Below are positions 1-6,732 of a stretch of DNA of 18,251 bases, in pieces. The translations under genes were made by a program, and so were the position numbers. The notes under the pieces were generated by a model. It had not been told where the DNA came from and ran no database searches. It was given only the letters and a program-made list of their open reading frames with translations. The stretch is from positions 1 through 18,251 of the forward strand of contig JANQOH010000144.1 of the NCBI GenBank assembly GCA_028289725.1, in the 5' to 3' direction. The stretch is from Alphaproteobacteria bacterium (GTDB taxonomy: Bacteria; Pseudomonadota; Alphaproteobacteria; UBA7887). Each line of letters begins with the position of its first letter. Position 1 is the stretch's first letter.

Positions 1-659
1 CGCGCGCCGAATTCGGCCTGCCGGATGACGCGATTGTGTTTTGCGCCTTCAATAACGCGCTGAAGATCGATGGCGGCGCCTTCGACTGCTGGATGTCGAT
101 CCTGCGCGAGGTGCCAGGCAGCGTTCTCTGGCTCAACGCGACAAACGTCGTGGCGACACAAGACCGCCTGCGCGTCGCGGCCCAGGACCAGGGTGTTGAC
201 GGTGCGCGCTTGGTGTTCGCGGGCCGGCTCGATGACAAGTCAGAGCATTTCGCGCGCCATCGTCTGGCGGATCTGTTTCTTGACACTTTCCGGTTCAATG
301 CATCCACCACGGCGCTCGACGCGCTATGGGCCGGCCTGCCCGTCTTGACCGTTGCCGGGCCGCATTTTCATTCGCGCATCGCCGCCGGATATGTCTCGGC
401 TGTCGGCATGCCGGAACTGATTTGCCAATCCGAATCCGAATATCGCGACCGGGCGATCGCCTTCGCGCAGGACCGAACAGCCATCGCCGCTCTAAAATAC
501 AAGCTGTCGCGCAATCGGCTGACGGAGCCGTTGTTCGATGACAAACGGTTTGTCCGCAACTTGGAGTCCGCGTACCGGACCATGTGGCAGAAATTTGCAC
601 AAGGGCTGGCGCATGAGAGTTTCGCGGTATCGTACCAACACGAACCGGTGCCCGCATGA
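1..659 (+). CDS. GT41 O-GlcNAc transferase-like (SPINDLY) protein, C-terminal part
   Basis: This is the 3' end of a gene entering from the left; the open frame runs from base 3 with no stop before 657-659. About 218 residues are visible and all belong to the second half of a GT41 (OGT/SPINDLY) catalytic domain. CAFNNALKI corresponds to the nucleotide-sugar-binding segment with the conserved Lys, SVLWL follows, and FNASTTALDALWAGLP matches the UDP-binding Thr-Thr stretch of OGT. The family moves a sugar from a nucleotide sugar to Ser/Thr of proteins, usually in the cytoplasm. The N-terminal half, expected to carry TPR repeats, lies outside the window. It is about 55% identical by eye to residues 618-832 of the complete paralogue at 1233-3731. 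Its stop overlaps the next start (ATGA), so the two are probably co-translated. The family call is firm; donor sugar and target are unknown. Confidence 0.88.
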   Translation, partial: RAEFGLPDDAIVFCAFNNALKIDGGAFDCWMSILREVPGSVLWLNATNVVATQDRLRVAAQDQGVDGARLVFAGRLDDKSEHFARHRLADLFLDTFRFNASTTALDALWAGLPVLTVAGPHFHSRIAAGYVSAVGMPELICQSESEYRDRAIAFAQDRTAIAALKYKLSRNRLTEPLFDDKRFVRNLESAYRTMWQKFAQGLAHESFAVSYQHEPVPA

Positions 660-1252
660 CGACGTCGACGCTGAGACGCGGGAAAACACGGGCGCCGAAA
701 CGTCAAGCTTCCGCGTCACCGGAACGACTGCATCTCGGGTGCGGCAATCGCCACATTCCCGGATGGCATCACGTCGACCTGTTGGATTTCCCGCACGTCG
801 ATCGGATCGGTCCGGTCGAACGGCTCCACCATATAGCCGATGACAGCATCGAACTGATCTACGCCTGCCACGTTTTGGAACATTTCGGCCGCTATGAGGT
901 ATTCGACGTGGTCAGCGAGTGGTATCGCGTGTTGGCGCCGGGCGGCCAGTTGCGCGTCTGCGTCCCCGATTTCGGCGCGGCGACGCTCTACTATCTTGAG
1001 AATGGCGACATACGCGACGTTCTCGGCTTGATCATGGGCGGCCAGACCACCGCCTACGACTACCACAAAGTGATTTTCGACGAGACGAGCCTCGGCGAGC
1101 TTCTGGCCGACGTCGGCTTTACCAGTATTCAGCGGTACGATTGGCGCGGTACCGATCATGCCTGGCTTGACGATTTCAGCCAGGCCTATCTGCCACATAT
1201 GGACAAGGACAACGGCACGTTGGTGAGCCTCAATGTCGAGGCCATCAAGTGA
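656..1252 (+). CDS. SAM-dependent methyltransferase (COG4627-like), copy 1
   Basis: A 198-residue class I SAM methyltransferase. Motif I is LHLGCG at residues 25-30, followed by an IPGW...HVD stretch in which the acidic residue at the end of strand 2 is expected to bind the SAM ribose. LIYACHVLEHF and the later VLAPGG are the usual post-I and motif III elements of the Methyltransf_11/COG4627 type. These enzymes are commonly found in surface-glycan and glycosylation loci. The start is set by the ATGA overlap with the upstream GT41 gene, which implies translational coupling. The first 24 residues are basic and show no signal peptide, so the protein is probably cytoplasmic. It is about 60% identical by eye to the protein at 3806-4369, and both end in the same 12 residues beginning GTLVSLN. 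The substrate is unknown; a sugar added by the adjacent GT41 enzyme is a reasonable guess. Confidence 0.85.
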   Translation: MTTSTLRRGKTRAPKRQASASPERLHLGCGNRHIPGWHHVDLLDFPHVDRIGPVERLHHIADDSIELIYACHVLEHFGRYEVFDVVSEWYRVLAPGGQLRVCVPDFGAATLYYLENGDIRDVLGLIMGGQTTAYDYHKVIFDETSLGELLADVGFTSIQRYDWRGTDHAWLDDFSQAYLPHMDKDNGTLVSLNVEAIK

Positions 1253-3731
1253 CCCGACCGACGCGGTGCTAAGCGGCGATACAGCCGACGTGCCAATCCG
1301 CGACCAATTGGCCCAGGCGCTCGCGGATCACCGTGCCGGCCGATCCGCCGTTGCGGAAGCGGGTTATCGCAAAATCATCGGCAGCCAGCCGGATCATGCC
1401 GACGCGCTAAACTTGCTCGGCGTCCTTCGCCTGCAGATTGGCGATGCGGACGAAGCCGCGGCGCTTATGGAACAAGCAATCGCGTCACGGCCGGAGGTCG
1501 CCGACTATCACACCAATCTCGGCGAAGCGTACCGCGCGCTTGGACGCAACGACGATGCCGAGACAGAATTCTTCGCATCGCTCGAACGTGATCCCAATCA
1601 AGCGAACGCCCACAATAACTTGGGCATGGTGGCAATGGCGCGCCGCGACCATGCCACCGCCTGTGAGCACTTCGCCGCCGCCATCGCCATCAACAATCGG
1701 GCGCCGCGGTATCACTTCAATCTCGGACGGGCCCATCTGCAAAACGGCGACGCTGCATCCGCGATTGAGCCCCTATCATCGGCGTCCAGGCTCCAACCGG
1801 ATTGGGCGGACGCGCATCGCCTGCTCGGCGTTGCGTGCCACAAGACTGGGCAAACCGAACAAGCCCTCGTTCATTTGCAAAAGGCATTGGCTGCAGAGCC
1901 GGATCATGCCGCGACACATAGCCAGATCGGGCTGTGCCTGCAGCACAAGGGCGATCTCGACGCCGCCATCGCGGCCTATCGGGCCGCATTGGCGATCGAT
2001 CCGCACTTGACTGAGGCGGCCAACAATCTCGGCGTGGCTCTTGTTGAGAGCGGCGCGCCGGTCGAAGCGGTCAAGGCCTACCAGCAAGCTCTGACGGACC
2101 AGCCCCATTCGAGCGATACCCACAACAACCTCGCGATGGCGCTGCAAAAGCTCGGGCTCCTAGATGAAGCCGAGATCCATTTTGAGGCTGCCCTGGCAAT
2201 CGCGCCCAGTCATCCGGACGTGCTCAATAATTTCGGCAATCTGCGCGTCGAACAGGGACGCATTGCCGACGGATTGTCGCTTTATGAACGCGCCCTCAAG
2301 GCGGATCCAGTGCACGACGACGCGTTCGTCAGCTTGCTTTCCCGTGCGAACCTCATTTGTGACTGGACCCGGCAGGCGGCCCTGCTGCCTCAGCTCGAGG
2401 CGCGCGTCGCAGACATCGAAACACACCCCGAACGCGCTGCGAGCTTGGTCCCGTTGACGTTCACATTGCCCTATTTTTGTTATGATAATCAGCTCATTAG
2501 CCGGGTTTGCCGGGTCGTTGGCGAGCATTTCTGCGGCAAACACGGTCACGCGTCTGTGCGGCAACAAGACCGTGATCTGAATCCCGATCGCATCCTTCGG
2601 ATTGGCTATGTGTCACCCGATTTCGGCGACCATCCGATCAGCCACGTAACGCTACCAATCTATCGACTGCACGACCGCACCCAAGTCGACGTGACATGTT
2701 ATGCGACTCTGGACCGACGCAACGCGGGCGGACCGTATCTCGCGGAAATCAGAGATGCGGCGGACCGGTTTGTCGATCTGTCCCGCGCTTCCTTCCGCGA
2801 TGCCGCGCAACGGATCGCGGATGACGGTATCGACATTCTGATTGATATGACGGGCTACATGCGTCATTCGCGCCCGCAGATATTGGCGATGCGCCCGGCA
2901 CCCTTGCAGCTCTATTGGCAAGGCCATACCGGCAGCCTCGGCGGATCATTAGTGGACTATGTAATTGGCGACCCCGTGGTAATGCCCGCCAAGGACGAGC
3001 CATACTACACCGAATGCATCATGCGGTTGCCCGATACTTTTTCCAGCGCCGATCAGCATCCGATCAGTGAATTTCCGGGGACGCGCGCTGACTATGGCCT
3101 CCCGGAGACTGCATTCGTTTACTGTGCCTTTAACAATCCCCTGAAGATCGAACCTGTCGTGTTCGCGGCGTGGATGCAAATTTTGTCCGCCGTGCCTGAA
3201 AGTGTCTTGTGGCTGAGCCGGACGAGCGATGCAGCGGCAGCGGATAATTTGCGCGCCGCCGCGCAACGGGATGGCGTCGCGCCCGATCGGCTGGTTTTCG
3301 CGACCAGGGTGCCGGACAAGCGTGTTCATTTGGCGCGGCACAGTTTGGCTGACCTTTTCTTGGACACGTTTCATTTCAACGCCTCGACGACAGCCCTTGA
3401 TGCGCTATGGGCCGGCCTGCCAACACTGACGCGGGCTGGAAACAACGCCTATTCGCGCCTTTGCGCGAGCTATTTGAGAGCGCTCGACATGCCCGACCTG
3501 ATTGCGGCCGACACCGAAAACTATGTCGCCCGTGCAATCGACCTCGCGCACGACGCCGAAGCGCGATCGGAGCTTCGCGCGAGGCTGGCACAGCAGCGCG
3601 AGATCGCGCCCTTGTTCGACGCGGCGCGCTTCACGCGACATCTCGAAGCGGGCTACCGGCACATTTGGCGCCGACATGTTGCCGGAATGCCACCGCAAAC
3701 CTTCGATCTGCCCGCCATCGACAGTGGGTAA
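1233..3731 (+). CDS. TPR-repeat GT41 glycosyltransferase (SPINDLY/OGT-like), complete
   Basis: An 832-residue protein with the layout of bacterial SPINDLY/OGT homologues. About nine or ten TPR repeats span roughly residues 40-360, with repeated signatures such as NNLG and AL.IDP. A linker follows, then a two-lobed GT41 catalytic domain at about 450-815. Lobe 1 has GYVSPDFGDHPISH (456-469), whose His467 aligns with the conserved His498 of human OGT. Lobe 2 has CAFNNPLKIE with Lys638, equivalent to OGT Lys842, and NASTTALDALWAG. The OGT His preceding the Thr pair is Ser here. The TPR superhelix should select protein substrates. ATG 1233 overlaps the upstream methyltransferase by 20 bp and has GGTGAG six bases upstream; GTG 1266 is an alternative in-frame start. 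There is no signal peptide, so it is cytoplasmic. The GT41 family is certain, but donor specificity (GlcNAc, fucose or other) cannot be read from the sequence. Confidence 0.92.
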   Translation: MSRPSSDPTDAVLSGDTADVPIRDQLAQALADHRAGRSAVAEAGYRKIIGSQPDHADALNLLGVLRLQIGDADEAAALMEQAIASRPEVADYHTNLGEAYRALGRNDDAETEFFASLERDPNQANAHNNLGMVAMARRDHATACEHFAAAIAINNRAPRYHFNLGRAHLQNGDAASAIEPLSSASRLQPDWADAHRLLGVACHKTGQTEQALVHLQKALAAEPDHAATHSQIGLCLQHKGDLDAAIAAYRAALAIDPHLTEAANNLGVALVESGAPVEAVKAYQQALTDQPHSSDTHNNLAMALQKLGLLDEAEIHFEAALAIAPSHPDVLNNFGNLRVEQGRIADGLSLYERALKADPVHDDAFVSLLSRANLICDWTRQAALLPQLEARVADIETHPERAASLVPLTFTLPYFCYDNQLISRVCRVVGEHFCGKHGHASVRQQDRDLNPDRILRIGYVSPDFGDHPISHVTLPIYRLHDRTQVDVTCYATLDRRNAGGPYLAEIRDAADRFVDLSRASFRDAAQRIADDGIDILIDMTGYMRHSRPQILAMRPAPLQLYWQGHTGSLGGSLVDYVIGDPVVMPAKDEPYYTECIMRLPDTFSSADQHPISEFPGTRADYGLPETAFVYCAFNNPLKIEPVVFAAWMQILSAVPESVLWLSRTSDAAAADNLRAAAQRDGVAPDRLVFATRVPDKRVHLARHSLADLFLDTFHFNASTTALDALWAGLPTLTRAGNNAYSRLCASYLRALDMPDLIAADTENYVARAIDLAHDAEARSELRARLAQQREIAPLFDAARFTRHLEAGYRHIWRRHVAGMPPQTFDLPAIDSG

Positions 3732-3758
3732 ACGGTCACGTCAACCAAATATCAACTT

Positions 3759-3770
3759 GGAGGCCACATG
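3759..3770 (+). promoter_or_regulatory. Strong Shine-Dalgarno and ATG out of frame with the following methyltransferase
   Basis: GGAGG at 3759-3763 lies four bases before ATG 3768, the best initiation site in the 74-bp gap between the GT41 gene and the second methyltransferase. The frame opened there runs 68 codons (to about 3974) and is not the methyltransferase frame; the two overlap by about 170 bp. It may be a coupling leader ORF, a decoy, or the original methyltransferase start separated from its body by an indel. Confidence 0.4.
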
Positions 3771-3805
3771 GTTGACCGGCCTGCCTTGAGCGAAGAAGCA
3801 AAACC

Positions 3806-4369
3806 ATGGCGCGATCCACGCGAACGGCGCGAACCCCGGTGCGGGTCTATTTGGGCTGCGGCGAGCGGCAAATTCCTGGGTTCATCCATATCGACCCGGT
3901 TCCATACCGTCATATTGACCATGTCGCGCCGATCGACCGGCTTTCGATGCTCGCCGACGAAAGCGTGGATCTGATCTACGCGAGCCATGTTCTCGAACAA
4001 TTTGGCCGGTACGAGATATTCGACGTTGTGAGCGAATGGTTCCGCGTGCTGAAAACCGGCGGCGTCTTACGGCTTGCGGGACCCGATTTCTCAAAAGCCG
4101 CTCGCTATTACGCGGAGCACGGCGACATTCGCGACGTCATCGGCCTGGTCGTCGGAAGCCAAGCCGGCAGCGAAGATTTTCATAAGGCCTTGTTCGACGA
4201 AATCAACCTCGGCGAGCTGCTGCTCGACGTCGGGTTCATGTCGGTGGACCGCTACGACTGGCGCAAGACCGAGCACGCGGCGGTCGACGATCTGAGCCAG
4301 GCCTATTTGCCGCATCTGGACAAACAATCAGGCACATTGGTCAGCCTGAACGTGGAGGCGATTAAGTGA
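3806..4369 (+). CDS. SAM-dependent methyltransferase (COG4627-like), copy 2
   Basis: A 187-residue paralogue of the 656-1252 protein. Motif I is VYLGCG at residues 14-19, then IPGF..ID, LIYASHVLEQF, an FDVVSEWFRVL block and a C-terminus identical to copy 1. It is predicted to be a cytoplasmic class I SAM methyltransferase acting on the product of the neighbouring glycosyltransferase; that substrate is inferred from context. ATG 3806 is the only plain start: the frame has a stop at 3773-3775 and no ATG, GTG or TTG between. GTG 3839 is an alternative but leaves almost nothing before motif I. No good Shine-Dalgarno precedes 3806, and a strong one at 3759 serves another frame. From 3806 the N-terminus is 11 residues shorter than in copy 1. 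The family call is secure; the true start is not. Confidence 0.82.
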   Translation: MARSTRTARTPVRVYLGCGERQIPGFIHIDPVPYRHIDHVAPIDRLSMLADESVDLIYASHVLEQFGRYEIFDVVSEWFRVLKTGGVLRLAGPDFSKAARYYAEHGDIRDVIGLVVGSQAGSEDFHKALFDEINLGELLLDVGFMSVDRYDWRKTEHAAVDDLSQAYLPHLDKQSGTLVSLNVEAIK

Positions 4370-5160
4370 TCACCGTAGAAACCAAGTCGACGGAAGATCC
4401 GATCGACCTCGAGGAATATGAAAAAATCCAGCCGGCGATGGTCATCCCGGTGGGCAATATCAAAGTCGTCTACGCGACGCCGAATGCGATGACGGGCTGG
4501 CGCGTGAAAACCTTCTTTACGAAGGAACCAGAAACCGTCGCGTGGATGGGCGAATTCGGGTCCGGCGAGGTCATGGTGGATGTCGGCGCCAATGTCGGCA
4601 TGTATTCGGTATGGGCGGCCAAAACGCGCGGTGTCCGTGTTTTCGCGTTTGAGCCGGAATCGCAGAACTACGCGCTGCTCAATCGGAACATCATCTACAA
4701 TCAGCTCTCCTCTCAGGTGACCGCATTTTGCACCGCATTGAGCGACGATACCGGTTTTGACGTACTGCACCTCGCCGACTTCAACTATGGACGGTCGTGC
4801 CACAGCTTTGGATCGACGCTGAATTTCAAGCTTGAAGAACAGAAATTCGCTTTCACGCAGGGTGCGTTCGCAACCACCCTCGATCTCATGGTGCAAAGCG
4901 GCACGATCCCCGCGCCGCACCACATCAAAATCGATGTAGACGGGTTTGAGCACAAGGTTATCGAAGGCGCCAAGCAATCGATTGCTGGGCCGACACTCAA
5001 AAGCCTGCTCATTGAAATAAACCAGAACCTGCCCGAGCATATGGGAATTGTCGACTACCTGAAGAGCCAGGGGTTCGACTACTCACAGGAGCAGGTCAAC
5101 GAGGCGGAGCGCGCAGACGGAATTTTCGAAGGAGTCGCGAACTATGTCTTCCGCCGTTGA
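4366..5160 (+). CDS. FkbM-family methyltransferase
   Basis: A 264-residue SAM-dependent methyltransferase of the FkbM type. The typical motif I VDVGANVGMYS is at residues 71-81, FEPES at 95-99 is the acidic post-I motif, and IKIDVDGFE at 187-195 is the conserved FkbM central motif. Family members O-methylate sugars and polyketides and are common in polysaccharide and flagellin glycosylation loci. The GTG start overlaps the upstream TGA (GTGA) and has GGAGG at 4354-4358 with a 7-base spacer, lying inside the last codons of the methyltransferase. This is strong support for the start and for translational coupling. Cytoplasmic, no signal peptide. The third methyltransferase in the cluster; it could methylate a different hydroxyl from the two COG4627-like enzymes. 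The exact substrate is unknown. Confidence 0.88.
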   Translation: MITVETKSTEDPIDLEEYEKIQPAMVIPVGNIKVVYATPNAMTGWRVKTFFTKEPETVAWMGEFGSGEVMVDVGANVGMYSVWAAKTRGVRVFAFEPESQNYALLNRNIIYNQLSSQVTAFCTALSDDTGFDVLHLADFNYGRSCHSFGSTLNFKLEEQKFAFTQGAFATTLDLMVQSGTIPAPHHIKIDVDGFEHKVIEGAKQSIAGPTLKSLLIEINQNLPEHMGIVDYLKSQGFDYSQEQVNEAERADGIFEGVANYVFRR

Positions 5161-5920
5161 AGATCATGTCCTGGCACAGATCGAAGCCGCCTCAATAAAG
5201 CGTCTTCCGTCGCCCCATTTCTATGTCGAGAACATCTTTCCGGACGATTTCTATCGCGACCTTCTCGCCAACATGCCGAGCGACGAAGATTTCACCTGCC
5301 TCGGCGATACCGGGCGTGTCCCGAAAGGCGCTTACCGCGAACGGTTCGTGTTCTTGCCGACCAAGGACCAGATCGAAAAACTTCCTGCGGACAAAAGCGA
5401 CTTCTGGCGCGATCTCGGCGCCTGGCTGTACGGCGAACGATTTTTTCGCACGATGATACGAAAGTTTGCGCAGGCTGCGGCGGCTCGGTTTGCTGGCCAG
5501 TTGGAAAAGGTGCAATTGACGCCCGAGGTTCTCGTCGTTCGCGATCGCACCAACTACTCGATCGGACCCCATACCGATGCGCCTCATCGGTTTCTGTCCA
5601 TGTTGTTCTATTGCCCACCCGACACCAGCCAAGAGCATCTGGGAACGTCGCTCTATATGCCGCTGGACCGAAGCTTCACCTGCGAAGGCGGCCCGCACTA
5701 TGACTTCGACAAGTTCGTCAAGGTCGACACGATGCCCTACCGGCCCAACAGCTTGTTTTGCTTCCTTCGGACCAACGTTTCATTCCACGGCGTCGAACCG
5801 ATCGCGGACAAAGAAGTTGCCCGCGATCTCATTCTTTATGACATCCGGGTTGCCAATCCCGGTGTTCTAAAGGCCGAAGCGAAAAGGGGCGAAACGCCCG
5901 AACCTGCGTCCGCCCCCTAA
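5144..5920 (+). CDS. 2-oxoglutarate/Fe(II)-dependent oxygenase
   Basis: A 258-residue protein with the iron facial triad of 2OG-Fe(II) oxygenases: His143 and Asp145 in PHTDAPHR, and His215 in SFHGVEP. An Arg in ARDLILYDIR (Arg228 or Arg235) is suited to bind 2-oxoglutarate. The spacing between HxD and the distal His, about 70 residues, is normal. Homologues often sit in polysaccharide or glycosylation clusters and hydroxylate a sugar or amino-acid side chain. The start overlaps the FkbM gene by 17 bp, with GAAGGAG nine bases before ATG 5144. It is the last gene of the rightward cluster and is followed by a possible terminator shared with the convergent operon. No signal peptide, so it probably acts in the cytoplasm with the GT41 and methyltransferase enzymes. 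The fold and cofactor are well supported; the substrate is not known. Confidence 0.82.
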   Translation: MSSAVEDHVLAQIEAASIKRLPSPHFYVENIFPDDFYRDLLANMPSDEDFTCLGDTGRVPKGAYRERFVFLPTKDQIEKLPADKSDFWRDLGAWLYGERFFRTMIRKFAQAAAARFAGQLEKVQLTPEVLVVRDRTNYSIGPHTDAPHRFLSMLFYCPPDTSQEHLGTSLYMPLDRSFTCEGGPHYDFDKFVKVDTMPYRPNSLFCFLRTNVSFHGVEPIADKEVARDLILYDIRVANPGVLKAEAKRGETPEPASAP

Positions 5921-5928
5921 TTCGCAAC

Positions 5929-5963
5929 AAAAAAACGTCAGCGCACGCGACTGAGCGATTTTT
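5929..5963. terminator. Possible bidirectional terminator between convergent operons
   Basis: TCAG (5938-5941) pairs with CTGA (5951-5954), with two more inner pairs after a bulged A and a 4-base loop. Five T follow on the + strand (5959-5963), and seven T follow on the - strand (5935-5929). The hairpin overlaps the stop of the leftward gene and sits between two convergent transcription units. The stem is short, so this is only suggestive. Confidence 0.35.
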
Positions 5964-6732
5964 GGTTGAAATCGCGGTCGCTTAGGCCGGTCCGAAACTT
6001 GAACTCATCCATCGAGAGGTCGGTGGATTTGCCGGTCTGGTGGTTCACCATGGCCATTTCGTGCGCGCGCCAATATTGGTCGAGATATTGCCGATAGTCG
6101 GCAAAGGTCAGCGTCTTCAGCAAGGCGTCTTTGCGATCGTAAAAATCGATCTTCCAAGCGCGATATTCGTCCTTGTCGACCCAGCTGACTTGGCGGGTAT
6201 ATCCGGAGTTCTCATCCGTCGGATACCGTTCCGATTTGAAGCAGGTCAGTTCCTCAGCCCCCGGGCACGGTTCGTCCGCTAAGTATTTGTACGTGTATTT
6301 TTCGACTTCCTGGCTAGAAAGATCCTCGTAGGCAAATTCGCTGCCGACGAACGAACCAGAGATGTTCTCGGAACTGATCCGCTTCACGCGCTTAAGCGCC
6401 GGCAGATAAAGCCACTGATCGTCGGATTCGGTCTTGTGCGTAAAGGTGAGAAGCGCGGTGCCTTTAACATCGCGAGGCTCGTCAAAGATCGACAAGCCTT
6501 TGTCGCCATCGCCCTCAACTTCCAGCGATTTGGTGCGGAAGGTACGCTGGCTCTCTTCGCCATGACGGTTGCGCAAAACCATCAGCATCGTTACTTCGGA
6601 ATCGCCGTATCCGGTATCGCGTTCATCCGCTTCGACGGCGATCTCCAGTCCAATTTCTTCGGCGGTTTGCGCCACAGCCGTTAGCGGTAGCAAGGCCACC
6701 GCCGCGCCGATCATGATCAGGGGGGTTTTCAT
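5938..6732 (-). CDS. Periplasmic LolA-like outer-membrane lipoprotein-sorting protein
   Basis: A 264-residue exported protein. Residues 1-21 form a Sec signal peptide with a hydrophobic core and an AVA|Q cleavage site. The mature part resembles the outer-membrane lipoprotein-sorting protein family (LolA-like fold, PF17131 type): an early VTMLMVLRNRHG strand pair, an LYLPALKRVKRIS segment, a GSFVGSEFAYEDL motif, and a late YDRKDALLKT followed by DYRQY. Two cysteines (DEPCP and LTCF) could form a disulfide. Members are often encoded beside MMPL/RND exporters and are thought to accept or shuttle lipidic cargo in the periplasm. Here the start overlaps the exporter stop by 4 bp, so a joint role is likely. 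Last gene of the leftward operon. The family assignment is by recognised sequence pattern. Confidence 0.8.
   Translation of the reverse strand: MKTPLIMIGAAVALLPLTAVAQTAEEIGLEIAVEADERDTGYGDSEVTMLMVLRNRHGEESQRTFRTKSLEVEGDGDKGLSIFDEPRDVKGTALLTFTHKTESDDQWLYLPALKRVKRISSENISGSFVGSEFAYEDLSSQEVEKYTYKYLADEPCPGAEELTCFKSERYPTDENSGYTRQVSWVDKDEYRAWKIDFYDRKDALLKTLTFADYRQYLDQYWRAHEMAMVNHQTGKSTDLSMDEFKFRTGLSDRDFNQKSLSRVR

Larger units (their letters stand above)
1..4369 (+). repeat. Tandem paralogous GT41-methyltransferase gene pair
   Basis: The gene pair GT41 C-terminus plus COG4627-like methyltransferase occurs twice in direct order. The first copy is visible at 1-1252 and the matching part of the second at about 3084-4369. 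By eye the encoded proteins are about 55% (GT41) and 60% (methyltransferase) identical over their full aligned length. The duplication is therefore old and diverged, not a recent exact repeat. The junctions differ: ATGA overlap in copy 1, a 74-bp gap in copy 2. Confidence 0.8.

Noticed and set aside
4303..5040. 245-codon open frame on the - strand
   Set aside because: It is antisense to the FkbM methyltransferase, which has clear motifs, and its translation shows no recognisable domain.
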